A stretch of 64,000 bases of DNA from Deltaproteobacteria bacterium (lineage in GTDB: Bacteria > Desulfobacterota > Desulfuromonadia > Geobacterales > JAJYBI01): positions 124,001 through 188,000 of the forward strand of contig JAJYBI010000002.1 in the NCBI GenBank assembly GCA_021779095.1. The letters are read 5' to 3'. The first letter of the stretch is position 1, and each line of letters opens with the position of its first letter. The notes beneath the pieces are model-generated. The model did not search any database, was not told the DNA's origin, and saw only the letters and a program-made list of their open reading frames with translations. Positions 1 to 9,956 of this stretch are shown here, one piece after another. Both the position numbers and the translations under genes were made by a program.

Positions 1-1
1 T

Positions 2-328
2 CCGGCAACCGTCGTCGGCATCGTCGACCGGCTCGATGCACGGGGGCTCGCATCCCGCACCCGGTCGAAAACGGACCGCAGGGTTGTGGAGGTCGAGCTG
101 ACGGAACAGGGGCACGCCCTCGTGGAAAAGTCGCCCGAGGTCGCCCAGGGGCTCCTGGTGAAAGGGCTCGAAGTGCTGTCCGACCGGCAGCTTGCCAAGA
201 TAGCCGGCGGCCTGGGGCTCCTCGTAAAGATACTCGGCGCCCAGGAGATCCCTCCGCAGTTGATCCTCTCGCCGGAGGTCAACGTGCCGCGTCGAAAGAC
301 AAAGTCGCAGCAGGCAAAGGAACCCTGA
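2..328 (+). CDS. MarR-family regulator, C-terminal part (5' truncated)
   Basis: The reading frame is open from the window edge, so the gene starts outside. The visible 108 residues begin inside the winged helix: VDRLDARGLASRTRSKTDRR followed by VVEVELTEQG is the recognition-helix end, beta wing and post-wing segment typical of MarR proteins. The rest is the helical dimerisation tail, and the last 20 residues are Lys/Gln-rich. It probably binds a palindromic operator as a dimer. It lies 121 bp upstream of acetoacetyl-CoA synthetase on the same strand, so control of that gene is possible but not shown. The N-terminal half and the ligand-binding region cannot be judged. Confidence 0.85.
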   Translation, partial: PATVVGIVDRLDARGLASRTRSKTDRRVVEVELTEQGHALVEKSPEVAQGLLVKGLEVLSDRQLAKIAGGLGLLVKILGAQEIPPQLILSPEVNVPRRKTKSQQAKEP

Positions 329-449
329 CCATTCTCCGCCGCCCTGGCCCGCCATTCGTCTCCCTTCCGTCGCCTTGTAATACCCCCCGTTCGTGCTATA
401 GGTTTCATGAGAGGAACAACCGCTCAACCAACCGAACGGTAACCCGACC

Positions 450-2402
<1,953 letters not shown>

Positions 2403-2409
2403 GGTAGCC

Positions 2410-2733
2410 ATGAACCGATTCGTCGTCAACAAGCTCCACCGCTACGTGGGGATCGTCGTCGCGCCGTTTCTCGTCATCCAGGCGCTGAGCGGCCTCTTTT
2501 TGGACTACGGAATGTTCAGGAAGGCCGGCGCTCTCTTGGCGGGCGGGCAATCGCCGGTATCGCGGGGACGCTGGGACGCCCTGCTCGTGAAGATCCATTT
2601 CGCACCCGGGCTGGTCAGCGACGCCTACCACCTGCTGCTCGGTGCCGGCATCTGCTGGATGGCGCTCTCCGGCTGGATACTCTTCCTGCGGCTTTGGCGT
2701 GCACGGAAGCGGGCCGCGGCGGGCGGGAATTGA
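2410..2733 (+). CDS. small membrane protein, PepSY-TM-like
   Basis: A 107-residue inner-membrane protein that starts 7 bp after aacS, with GAGGT just upstream of ATG 2410. Two hydrophobic helices are visible, IVVAPFLVIQALSGLFLDYG and a second around GICWMALSGWILFLRLW, followed by a basic C-terminus. Histidines precede each helix (KLHRYVG; IHFAPG and YHLLLGAG), a pattern seen in PepSY-associated transmembrane domains, some of which bind haem b. The arrangement suggests a small cytochrome-b-like or iron-reduction accessory protein, but no enzymatic motif is present. Function not assigned. Confidence 0.7.
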   Translation: MNRFVVNKLHRYVGIVVAPFLVIQALSGLFLDYGMFRKAGALLAGGQSPVSRGRWDALLVKIHFAPGLVSDAYHLLLGAGICWMALSGWILFLRLWRARKRAAAGGN

Positions 2734-2772
2734 GGTGGGGCCGTCCCCCCACCGGACAAGGAGCCGTTTCGA

Positions 2773-3318
2773 GTGAAAAACCACATCAGACTGCTGGAGG
2801 CGATCGCCTTCGCCGCGGAGAAACACCGGTACCAGCGGCGCAAGGACGCGGACGCCACCCCCTACATCAACCACGTCATCGCCGTGGCGACGGTCCTCGC
2901 GGAGGAGGGGAACGTGACCGACGAGGAGCTCCTGCTGGCGGCGATCCTCCACGATACGGTGGAAGACACGGACACCACCTTCGCGGAGCTGGAGGAGCGG
3001 TTCGGTCCGGCGATCGCCGGGCTCGTGCGGGAGGTGACCGACGACAAGAGCCTGGGAAAGGAGGAGCGGAAGGAGCGCCAGGTTCAACATGCCCCCGCCG
3101 CATCGGACCGGGCGAAACAGCTCAAGATCGCCGACAAGATCTGCAACGTCCGGGACATCATGCACCACCCGCCGTCGCACTGGGAGCTTGAGCGTCGGCA
3201 GGAATACCTGCGCTGGTCCACGCGGGTGGTCGCCGGTTGCCGGGGGATCAATCCCCTCCTGGACCGGGCATACGACGCGGCGGCGGAGAAGGCAGGCCGG
3301 CATCTGGGGATGTCCTGA
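2773..3318 (+). CDS. MESH1-like HD-domain hydrolase (small alarmone hydrolase type)
   Basis: 181 residues, close to the size of MESH1-type enzymes. The HD signature of the RelA/SpoT hydrolase domain is intact: YINHVIAVA (metal His), ILHDTVEDTDTT (HD pair plus the ExxD motif) and the downstream ADKICNVRDI, matching the family's ADKxxNxRD motif. No synthetase or regulatory domain follows, so it can only hydrolyse. The family removes the 3' pyrophosphate from ppGpp, or the 2'-phosphate of NADPH in animals; which substrate applies here is not shown. The start is GTG 2773, preceded by AAGGAG at good spacing. It is the third + strand gene after aacS. Confidence 0.85.
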   Translation: MKNHIRLLEAIAFAAEKHRYQRRKDADATPYINHVIAVATVLAEEGNVTDEELLLAAILHDTVEDTDTTFAELEERFGPAIAGLVREVTDDKSLGKEERKERQVQHAPAASDRAKQLKIADKICNVRDIMHHPPSHWELERRQEYLRWSTRVVAGCRGINPLLDRAYDAAAEKAGRHLGMS

Positions 3319-3329
3319 GGCGAAAACCG

Positions 3330-3353
3330 CAACGGCCCCCGAAGCGGCCGTTG
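3330..3353 (+). terminator. hairpin after the HD hydrolase
   Basis: CAACGGCC (3330-3337) and GGCCGTTG (3346-3353) form a perfect 8-bp stem 12 bases after the hydrolase stop codon. No U-run follows, so it may only stabilise the transcript 3' end or act as a weak terminator before the next gene. Confidence 0.4.
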
Positions 3354-3414
3354 AACGAAGGGGAATGCGGATCGCGGACGGAGGGTGCATACTGATATGC
3401 GGGAAAGAGCCGAT

Positions 3415-4653
3415 ATGAACACCCGAAAGCAGATAGCCGTCTTCGGCAGCTTCCTCGCACACCGCCAGTCGGCAGAGTACCGGATGGCGGAGGTGCTCGG
3501 CTACGAGCTGGCGACCCGCGGGTTCGCCCTCATGTGCGGCGGCCACGGCGGCATCGCGGAGGCGCTCGTCGCCGGAGCCGCCCGGGGGGGAGGCGAGGTC
3601 ACGGGGGTCTCCCTGTCGGAGTCGCACTACCGGGATCGCAGCGCGCCGGTCATCCCCCGCATCGTGCGGACGGTCCAGGCCGCAACGGTGGCCGAACGGC
3701 TCGCCCGCTTCGCCGAGGCGGACGGCTTCGTCTTTTTCTCGGGGGGGATCGGCTCACTCGCCGAGTTCTCCTTCGTCTGGCACACCCTGCAGCTGGAGAT
3801 GGCCTTCGACCGGCCGGTCGTCCTTCTCTCCCGGAGCTGGAAACCGGTCCTGGCGGAGTTCCGCCGGGTGCAGATGGTGCAGTACCGGTTCTACCGGTAT
3901 CTGTATCTGTGCGACGGGGTGCGGGACGCCATCGCAATCCTGACGGGCGACTACTCCCTGAAGTACGGCAACGGCGACGACCGGTATGACAAGGAGTGCG
4001 TCCTGTTCGGCCTGGACGGCACCATCGTGGAATCGCCGGAGGAGAGGTTTCTGCAGGCGTGCGAGGATGCCGGCCTCTTCTTTGCGAAACCGGAGGTAAT
4101 CGCAATGTTCGGGCGGGCGGCGGCGCACCGGGGAGGAGCGGACGATCCGCAGTTTCACCGGCGGGCGCTTGAGCTCCTGGGTATCAGGGGAGCGGAGGCG
4201 GACGACGTCGTGGAGCGGTTGGCTGCTGGCGGACAGCTACCCCGTCTCTATCCCGATGCGCGGGAGACCGTCCACCGCTTCCGGGAACGGGGGATGACCG
4301 TGGGGGTCGTGTCGGCGCGGCCGGAGGCGGAGCTGACGGATATACTCGCGACCCATTCGCTGGCGGGGCAGTTCGATTTCGTCGCCACTACCGACGGATC
4401 GGACAATCTGCATGACAACGGGCTGATCGGACGGGCGCTGGTGGTCGCCGGCACCCGGCGGGAGGGAACCCTGTACGTGAAAGACCGGCTGCCGGAGGAA
4501 GACGCCGCACCGCATACCGCCGGGATCGAAACGGTCATCCTGGACCGCCACCTGGACCATATCCTACACGACGGGGTGGTGACGGTACGCTCCCTCAGGG
4601 AGCTGGAATACGTCGTTGGTCCTCCCGGCCGGCGTCAGGCGGGTACGAAATAG
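3415..4653 (+). CDS. LOG/SLOG-family domain fused to HAD-like domain
   Basis: 412 residues from ATG 3415 (GGGAAAGAG upstream); ATG 3397 and GTG 3385 are in-frame alternatives, with GGAGGG before them. The N-terminal part (about 1-190) is a Rossmann-like LOG domain of the so-called lysine decarboxylase family: MCGGHGGIAEALVAGAARGG and SGGIGSLAEF correspond to its nucleotide-binding loops. Relatives are cytokinin-type phosphoribohydrolases or nucleotide sensors. The C-terminal part (about 198-400) is HAD-like, with motif II in VVSARPEAE and motif III near LYVKDRLPEE. HAD motif I reads LFGLDGTIVES, so the nucleophilic Asp of DxDGT is Gly. The HAD half is therefore probably not a phosphatase. The gene overlaps the convergent 4635-5114 gene by 19 bp. 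Confidence 0.75.
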   Translation: MNTRKQIAVFGSFLAHRQSAEYRMAEVLGYELATRGFALMCGGHGGIAEALVAGAARGGGEVTGVSLSESHYRDRSAPVIPRIVRTVQAATVAERLARFAEADGFVFFSGGIGSLAEFSFVWHTLQLEMAFDRPVVLLSRSWKPVLAEFRRVQMVQYRFYRYLYLCDGVRDAIAILTGDYSLKYGNGDDRYDKECVLFGLDGTIVESPEERFLQACEDAGLFFAKPEVIAMFGRAAAHRGGADDPQFHRRALELLGIRGAEADDVVERLAAGGQLPRLYPDARETVHRFRERGMTVGVVSARPEAELTDILATHSLAGQFDFVATTDGSDNLHDNGLIGRALVVAGTRREGTLYVKDRLPEEDAAPHTAGIETVILDRHLDHILHDGVVTVRSLRELEYVVGPPGRRQAGTK

Positions 4654-5114
4654 ACGTCGGTGGGGGTGAATTTGGCGTTGCGCCGAAACCGCGCCTTTAC
4701 CTCCATGCCGACGGCCACCTCGTCCGGCTCCGCCCCCACGAGGCGGGAGAGGAACAGGGTGTTCACCCCGTCGAACTCCACGAGGATCAGGGTGAAGGGG
4801 GTCTCCTTCAGGAACGCCTCGCCGCCATAGTAACAGGTGGTGTAGGTGTGGACCCGGCCGGAGAGCGGCAGCTCCAGCCAGTCGGTGGCGGCGCCGCACT
4901 CCATGCAGTGACCGCGGGGGGTGGCATACGTGTAGCCGCATCCGCTGCAGCGGCTCCCCAGAAGCTTCCCCTTGGCCAGCCCGGCGAAGAAGGGGGAATC
5001 CTGGGCGTAGGAGTGGAGGTAGTCGATCTCGTAGTGGTACTTCACGATGATCGGATCGGTATTGAAGAGGATCGTCCCCTCCTCGGTCTCCGGCAGCTTC
5101 GCGTTTTTGTTCAT
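4635..5114 (-). CDS. DUF35 zinc-ribbon/OB-fold acyl-CoA-associated protein
   Basis: 159 residues. The N-terminal rubredoxin-like zinc ribbon is visible as CSGCG and CMECG (two CxxC pairs), followed by an OB fold (LSGRVHTYTTCYYGGEAF to the end). The family binds CoA esters and forms complexes with SCP-x-type thiolases, either as a channel for acyl-CoA or as the partner of retro-aldolases. Here it lies directly downstream of such a thiolase on the same strand, which is the classical pairing. ATG 5114 is chosen because GGAGA lies six bases upstream; the TTG at 5120 abuts that site. It is the last gene of the operon. Confidence 0.88.
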   Translation of the reverse strand: MNKNAKLPETEEGTILFNTDPIIVKYHYEIDYLHSYAQDSPFFAGLAKGKLLGSRCSGCGYTYATPRGHCMECGAATDWLELPLSGRVHTYTTCYYGGEAFLKETPFTLILVEFDGVNTLFLSRLVGAEPDEVAVGMEVKARFRRNAKFTPTDVYFVPA

Positions 5115-5130
5115 GATCAATCTCCGGGTA

Positions 5131-5167
5131 ACCCATGGGACCCATGAGTCCTATAGGACCTATTGAG
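5131..5167. repeat. short degenerate tandem repeat
   Basis: Successive 8-10-base units ACCCATGGG, ACCCATGAGT, CCTATAGG and ACCTATTGAG fill the gap between the thiolase and DUF35 genes. Several units are themselves near-palindromic. I associate similar strings with intergenic spaces of Geobacter-type genomes, but that is from memory. Confidence 0.5.
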
Positions 5168-5176
5168 TTCCACCCC

Positions 5177-6469
5177 TCACACCCTCTCCATGATCGACAC
5201 CGTAATATACGTCCCCGTCCCCGCATGGCTGTGAATCAGCCCGCGCCGCGGGCTGGGGAGCTGCAGCCGCGCATCCCCCAGGTGCCTGGCGATGGTTCCC
5301 TGCAGCTGCCAGAAGGCGAAGACCGCCTGCATGAGCCCCGTGGCCCCCACCGGGTGACCGCAGGCCAGAAGCCCCCCCGAGGGGTTCACCGGCAGGCGCG
5401 GCCAACGGCTCGTTTCCGGAAACTTCAGGCCGTAGTCGATGTTCGGCAGAAACGGCGTCCCCGCATCCACGTACCGCCCCCCCTCGCCGTAGCGGCAGAG
5501 CCCCAGGTCCTCGTAGGTCTGGATCTCCGACGAGGTGTAGGCGTCGTGCAGCTCCACGAAGTCCAGGTCCCTGCCGGGATCGGTAACCCCCGCCATCTCG
5601 TAGGCGAGCTTCGCCGCCATCCGCCCCCCGCGGAAGGAGTGGACCCCCGGGTACTTCATGTTGGCGTACTCCGCCGCACTCTCGTGGGGCAGCAGGATCA
5701 CCGGGGCATGGGGCCGGTCCGCCATCCGCATGGCGTCGGTGCCGCACCCCACCCCGCTCACCCGCACCGGCCGGCCGCCGAGCCGCTGCGCCGTCTTCTC
5801 GGAGACGAGCAGCGCCACCGCAGCGCCGTCGGACATCTGGCAGCAGTCAAGTATCGTGAGCGGCGTGGCCACCAGGGGAGACCGGCGCACCTCCTCGATG
5901 GTGAGCGACGCCGGGCTCTGGGCGTAGCAGTTGAACAGGGCGTTCTGGTGGTTCTTGACCGCCACCTTGGCCATCTGCTCCACGGTGGTGCCGAACTCGT
6001 GCATGTGCCGGCGCACCATCATGGCGTAGTAGCCGGTGTAGAACCCCCCCACCGGGTAGTCGAAGTTCGTGTCCGAGGCGAGCGCGATGAACTCGTTCCC
6101 CTTCCAGGTGTTCACCCGGCTCATGGTCTCGAACCCCATGGCGAGACAGGCCTCCATCCGTCCCGAGGCCACCGCCTCCCAGGCCGACTGGAAGCACAAC
6201 CCTCCCGTGGCGCCCCCCCCCTCGATCCGCCGGGACGGCTTGGGGCACAAGCCCAGGTAGTCCTGCACCATCGCCCCCGCCTTCAACTGGCGGGTGAAGT
6301 GGTCGGAGAAGTAGGAGCAGACCGTGCCGTCGATATCCGCCCGGGAGAGACCCGGCAGGTCCGCCAGGGCGTAGTCGAACGCCTCCTTCACCATGAGCCG
6401 GAAATCCTTCTCCGGGTGCGCCTTCGCGAACTTCGTGATGCCGCCGGTTATCATATAGACGGGACGCAT
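5177..6469 (-). CDS. SCP-x-type thiolase-fold protein, probable DUF35 partner
   Basis: 430 residues with a thiolase fold of the SCP-x/lipid-transfer subgroup. ACGHPVGATG is the C-terminal catalytic His loop, and HSHAGTGTYITV is the terminal strand. At the place where degradative thiolases carry their nucleophilic Cys (usually GACASGG), this protein has EGGGATGGLC, so the expected Cys is Gly and the nearest Cys is five residues later. In relatives such as Ltp2 a thiolase fold without that Cys, together with DUF35, works as an aldolase. The reaction is therefore uncertain. A GGGGGG tract precedes ATG 6469. Its neighbours are an acyl-CoA dehydrogenase upstream and DUF35 downstream. Confidence 0.8.
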   Translation of the reverse strand: MRPVYMITGGITKFAKAHPEKDFRLMVKEAFDYALADLPGLSRADIDGTVCSYFSDHFTRQLKAGAMVQDYLGLCPKPSRRIEGGGATGGLCFQSAWEAVASGRMEACLAMGFETMSRVNTWKGNEFIALASDTNFDYPVGGFYTGYYAMMVRRHMHEFGTTVEQMAKVAVKNHQNALFNCYAQSPASLTIEEVRRSPLVATPLTILDCCQMSDGAAVALLVSEKTAQRLGGRPVRVSGVGCGTDAMRMADRPHAPVILLPHESAAEYANMKYPGVHSFRGGRMAAKLAYEMAGVTDPGRDLDFVELHDAYTSSEIQTYEDLGLCRYGEGGRYVDAGTPFLPNIDYGLKFPETSRWPRLPVNPSGGLLACGHPVGATGLMQAVFAFWQLQGTIARHLGDARLQLPSPRRGLIHSHAGTGTYITVSIMERV

Positions 6470-6484
6470 GTCGTACCCCCCTTA

Positions 6485-6555
6485 AGCTAGACGTAAGATG
6501 TAAGACGTTAGACGTAAATGACTTCTCACGTATTGCGTCTTGCGTCTCACGTCTC
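6485..6555. repeat. head-to-head heptamer repeat, long imperfect hairpin
   Basis: On the + strand units like AGACGTA, AGATGTA, AGACGTT and AGACGTA are followed, after a short centre (ATGACTTC), by the inverted type TCACGTA, TTGCGTC, TTGCGTC, TCACGTC. The 71-bp block can fold into one imperfect hairpin. It contains the stop codon of the acyl-CoA dehydrogenase, whose last residues GET and stop are written in the repeat. It could be a transcript-processing or attenuation structure between operon genes, or a mobile palindrome. Confidence 0.6.
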
Positions 6556-7695
6556 ACCGCTTCTCAGCAGTTCCCTCGCGATGATCATCCGCTGGATCTC
6601 CGAGGTCCCCTCGCCGATCTCGCACAGCTTCGCCTCCCTGAGGTACCGCTCCACCGGGAAGGCGCGGGTGTAGCCGTAGCCGCCGTGGATCTGCACCGCC
6701 CGGTTCGCCGCCCGGGTGGCGGCCTCGGAGGCGTACAGCTTGGCCATGGACGCCTCCCGGCCGAACGGCTCCCCGGCGTCTTTGCGCCGCGCCGCCCGGA
6801 GCACGAGGAGCCGCGCCGCGTCCAGCTCGGTGGCCATGTCCGCGAGCATCGTTTGAATCGCCTGGAACTCCCCGATGGGGTGGCCGAAGGCGTGGCGCTT
6901 CCGGGCGTAGGCGATGGCGTCCTCCAGGCAGGCCCGGCCGATCCCCACCGCCATGGCGGCGACGCCGATCCGCCCCCCCTCCAGGTTCCCCATCGCCTGG
7001 ACGAAGCCGCGGTGCAGTTCACCCAAGAGGTTCTCCCGTGGAACAAACATATCCTTCAGCACGAGCCCCACCGTGTTGCTGGAGCGAAACCCCAGCTTCT
7101 CCAGGTTCTTCCCCGCCTGCAGCCCGGGGCTGTCGCCGGGGACGATGAAGGCGGAAATCCCCTTGCTCCCTTTGGCAGGATCGGTCACCGCCATGATCAC
7201 CAGGGTGTCCGCCTTGCCGCCGTTGGTGATGAAGAACTTGCTGCCGGAAAGCCGCCAGCCGTCGCCGTCGGGCTCCGCCTTTGTCGCGATCCCCCCCGCG
7301 TCGCTCCCCGCCCCCGGCTCCGTCAGTGCCCATGCCCCCAGCTTTTCCCCCCGCGCCAGGGGGGACAGGAACCGCTCCTTCTGGGCTGGAGAGCCGAAAC
7401 TGTCGATCTGGGCGGCGCAGAGGGTATGGGCCAGAAGCGTAATGGCCACCGAGGCATCGGCCCGGGCGAGCTCCTCCACGGCGATGGCGTAGCTCAGGAA
7501 ATCACGGCCCCCGCCGCCGAACCCGGGGGGAAAGAAGAGCCCCATGAGTCCCCGCTCCGCCAGCTTCTCCATCTCCACCCGGGGGAACTCCCCCGTCTCG
7601 TCCCGCCGCCCGGCGCCGGGCTTCAGCTCCGCCGCGGCGAACTCCCGCACCGTCTCCCGTAGCGCCCGCTGTTCTTTCGTCAGGTCCGTGTCCAT
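6547..7695 (-). CDS. acyl-CoA dehydrogenase
   Basis: 382-residue FAD-dependent acyl-CoA dehydrogenase, typical length. The N-terminal helical domain starts [16 protein letters not shown]. The FAD/substrate segments are [14 protein letters not shown] and [11 protein letters not shown], and the C-terminal signature is [19 protein letters not shown]. Its catalytic Glu is expected just after in [17 protein letters not shown]. It oxidises an acyl-CoA to the 2-enoyl-CoA and passes electrons to ETF. ATG 7695 is chosen because AGGGGAG lies upstream and the family start fits; the frame extends 19 codons further without a good site. It lies 72 bp after the 3-hydroxyacyl-CoA dehydrogenase. The chain length of the substrate cannot be told. 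Confidence 0.93.
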   Translation of the reverse strand: MDTDLTKEQRALRETVREFAAAELKPGAGRRDETGEFPRVEMEKLAERGLMGLFFPPGFGGGGRDFLSYAIAVEELARADASVAITLLAHTLCAAQIDSFGSPAQKERFLSPLARGEKLGAWALTEPGAGSDAGGIATKAEPDGDGWRLSGSKFFITNGGKADTLVIMAVTDPAKGSKGISAFIVPGDSPGLQAGKNLEKLGFRSSNTVGLVLKDMFVPRENLLGELHRGFVQAMGNLEGGRIGVAAMAVGIGRACLEDAIAYARKRHAFGHPIGEFQAIQTMLADMATELDAARLLVLRAARRKDAGEPFGREASMAKLYASEAATRAANRAVQIHGGYGYTRAFPVERYLREAKLCEIGEGTSEIQRMIIARELLRSGET

Positions 7696-7767
7696 ACCGT
7701 TTCTCCCCTGCCTCCGATTCTGGAAGTATAGGTCCGTTTCCCCGCCTGTCAAAACCGCCGACAGCCG

Positions 7768-8601
7768 TCAGTAGGTGAAAAAACCCTTCCCGGACTTCCG
7801 CCCCAGCTCCCCCGCCGCCACCATCCGCGCAAGCCTCGGGCAGGGGCAATACTTCGGATCGGCGAACCGCTCGAAGAGCACCTTCGCGATGGACAGCACC
7901 GTGTCGATACCGATGAAGTCCGCGAGCGCCAGCGGCCCCATCGGCTGGTTGGTGCCGAGCCGCATCGCCTTGTCGATATCTTGCGCCGTGGCGACGTTGT
8001 CCTCCAGGGCATAGACCGCCTCGTTGATCATCGGGATGAGTATCCGGTTCACGATGAAGCCGGGCAGGTCCCGGGAGACGGCCATCTCCTTCCCCAGCCG
8101 AGCCGCGAGCCCAGCTGTGACGGCGAAGGTGTCGTCGCTCGTCGCCGCGCCCCGGATCACCTCCACCAGAGCCATGACCGGCACCGGGTGCATGAAATGC
8201 ATGCCGATCACCCGGTCGGGGCGGTCCGTGGCGGCGGCGATTGAAGCGATCGGAATGGAGGAGGTGTTGGTGGCGAGGACCACGCCGTGCGGTACGATAC
8301 CGTCCAGCTGCCGGAAGATCTCCCGCTTGAGCGGTTCCTCCTCCGTGACCGCCTCCACGACGAAACCGGCGGCGGCGAAAGGGTCGAGGGTGAGGGACGT
8401 GGCGATCCGCCCCACGACATCGTCTGCCGTACCCTCCTTCGGCGGACGGCGTGCCAGGTCGCGCCGGATGCCGGCGACGGCCCGCTCCAGCTGCCGGGCG
8501 TCGCGGTCGCACAGGAGCACCCGGAAGCCGTGCCGGGCAAAGAGGTTGGCGATGCCAGCTCCCATCTGCCCCGCCCCCACGATACCCACCGTCTCGATCA
8601 T
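7768..8601 (-). CDS. 3-hydroxyacyl-CoA (3-hydroxybutyryl-CoA) dehydrogenase
   Basis: 277-residue stand-alone NAD(P)-dependent dehydrogenase of the FadB2/Hbd type. The N-terminus ETVGIVGAGQMGAGIA is the dinucleotide-binding Rossmann loop. The catalytic His is in IGMHFMHPVPVM, followed by SRDLPGFIVNRILIPMINEA and the C-terminal helical domain ending GRKSGKGFFTY. It interconverts 3-hydroxyacyl-CoA and 3-oxoacyl-CoA. ATG 8601 overlaps the stop of the thiolase gene by four bases (ATGA), so the two are translationally coupled. No enoyl-CoA hydratase is present in the window, so the cycle is incomplete locally. Confidence 0.93.
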   Translation of the reverse strand: MIETVGIVGAGQMGAGIANLFARHGFRVLLCDRDARQLERAVAGIRRDLARRPPKEGTADDVVGRIATSLTLDPFAAAGFVVEAVTEEEPLKREIFRQLDGIVPHGVVLATNTSSIPIASIAAATDRPDRVIGMHFMHPVPVMALVEVIRGAATSDDTFAVTAGLAARLGKEMAVSRDLPGFIVNRILIPMINEAVYALEDNVATAQDIDKAMRLGTNQPMGPLALADFIGIDTVLSIAKVLFERFADPKYCPCPRLARMVAAGELGRKSGKGFFTY

Positions 8602-9788
8602 GGTCCGCCTCCGCACACCCGCTCGAAGATCACCGCCACCGCCTCCCCCCCGCCGATGCAGAGGGTGGCGAGGCCGTAGCGCAGCTGCCGGCGGTGCAGC
8701 TCGCGGACGAGTGTCGCGGCGAGCCGGCCGCCGCTGGCGCCGATGGGGTGGCCGAGGGCGATGGCGCCGCCGTTCACGTTCACCCGTTCCGGGTCCAGCC
8801 CCAGACTGTTGATGGCGATGAGCGGCACGGAGGCGAACGCCTCGTTGATCTCGAACAGGTCGATGTCGGCAACCTCAAGCCCCGCCCGGCCGCATACCTT
8901 CCGGATCGCCTCCACCGGCGCATCGGGGTAGAGGTCCGGATGGCGGCTTTCCGTGGCGGCGGCGACGATCCGGGCACGGGGGGTGAGGCCGAGCGAGGCA
9001 ATCCCCTCGCTGCCGGCCAGAAGCGCCAGCGCCGCTCCGTCGCTGATGGTGGAGGCGTTGCCGGCGGTGATGGTGCCGTCCGGCGTGAACGCCGGCTTCA
9101 GCGCAGTAAGCCGCTCCGTGTCCGTCCGGAACGGTTCCTCGTCCGTGGCGACGGGATCGCCATCCCCGGTTCCCTGCGGATAGACCGGGACGATCTCGTC
9201 CCGGAAGCGCCCTTCCTCCAGCGCAGCCCGGGCCAGCCGGTAGGAACGGAGCGCATAGGCATCCAGGGTGGAGCGGGACAAACCGTGGCGGGCGGCGCTG
9301 TCGTCGGCCACCTCCCCCATGAGCCGGCCATGATAGGGGTCCTGCAGCCCGTCGTAGATCATCAGGTCGTACAGTTCGCCGTGCCCCAGCCGGTAGCCGG
9401 TACGCGCCCTCTTCTGGAAATAGGGGGCGCCGGACATGTTCTCCATGCCGCCGGCGATGACGACCCGCGCATCCCCCAGAAGGATGGAGCCGGCACCGAG
9501 CATGATCGCCTTCAGGCCGCTGCCGCAGACCTTGTTGATGGTCAGGGCGTGGACCGCATCGGGCAGCCCCGCCAGCCGCATCGCCTGCCGGGCCGGTGCC
9601 TGGCCGCAGCCGCCCGACAGCACCTGGCCGACGATCACCTCGTCCAGTCCGGCGGGATCGAGACCGCTCCTGCGCACCAGTTCGGCGATGACCGCAGCCG
9701 CCAGCTGCGGTGCCCCGATCCCCGCGAGCGCGCCGCCGAAGGCGCCGAACGGCGTACGCAACGCCTCCACCACGTACACGGCTCTCAT
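8598..9788 (-). CDS. acetyl-CoA C-acetyltransferase (thiolase)
   Basis: 396-residue thiolase with all catalytic elements: nucleophile Cys in [14 protein letters not shown], His in [12 protein letters not shown] and the second Cys in [14 protein letters not shown]. It condenses two acetyl-CoA or cleaves acetoacetyl-CoA. It is the first gene of the minus-strand acyl-CoA operon and is coupled to the dehydrogenase by an ATGA overlap. Upstream GGGAGGT lies close to ATG 9788. Together with AacS at 0.45 kb it would connect acetoacetate with acetyl-CoA. AtoB and PhaA types cannot be separated from sequence reading alone. Confidence 0.94.
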   Translation of the reverse strand: MRAVYVVEALRTPFGAFGGALAGIGAPQLAAAVIAELVRRSGLDPAGLDEVIVGQVLSGGCGQAPARQAMRLAGLPDAVHALTINKVCGSGLKAIMLGAGSILLGDARVVIAGGMENMSGAPYFQKRARTGYRLGHGELYDLMIYDGLQDPYHGRLMGEVADDSAARHGLSRSTLDAYALRSYRLARAALEEGRFRDEIVPVYPQGTGDGDPVATDEEPFRTDTERLTALKPAFTPDGTITAGNASTISDGAALALLAGSEGIASLGLTPRARIVAAATESRHPDLYPDAPVEAIRKVCGRAGLEVADIDLFEINEAFASVPLIAINSLGLDPERVNVNGGAIALGHPIGASGGRLAATLVRELHRRQLRYGLATLCIGGGEAVAVIFERVCGGGP

Positions 9789-9863
9789 CTGGCGACCTCC
9801 CTTCGCAGCTTCATCTGCACTGCCTCTGCTGTCAGTATACCACGCCGGCCCGCGTGCGGTTTC

Positions 9864-9877
9864 TTGACCGGCGTCAA
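9864..9877. promoter_or_regulatory. CRP/FNR-like palindromic site
   Basis: TTGACCGGCGTCAA is a TTGAC-N4-GTCAA palindrome, the half-site pattern of the FNR/DNR branch of CRP-family regulators. It lies between the divergent thiolase operon and PAS gene, 80 bp before the PAS start codon, so it could serve either. Confidence 0.4.
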
Positions 9878-9956
9878 TGGCGTTCCGGCGTCGTTGCGGT
9901 ATGGTGTAACAGAAGAAAACGAACGGCGGGGCGAATCGCCCGGATGGAGAGGACCC

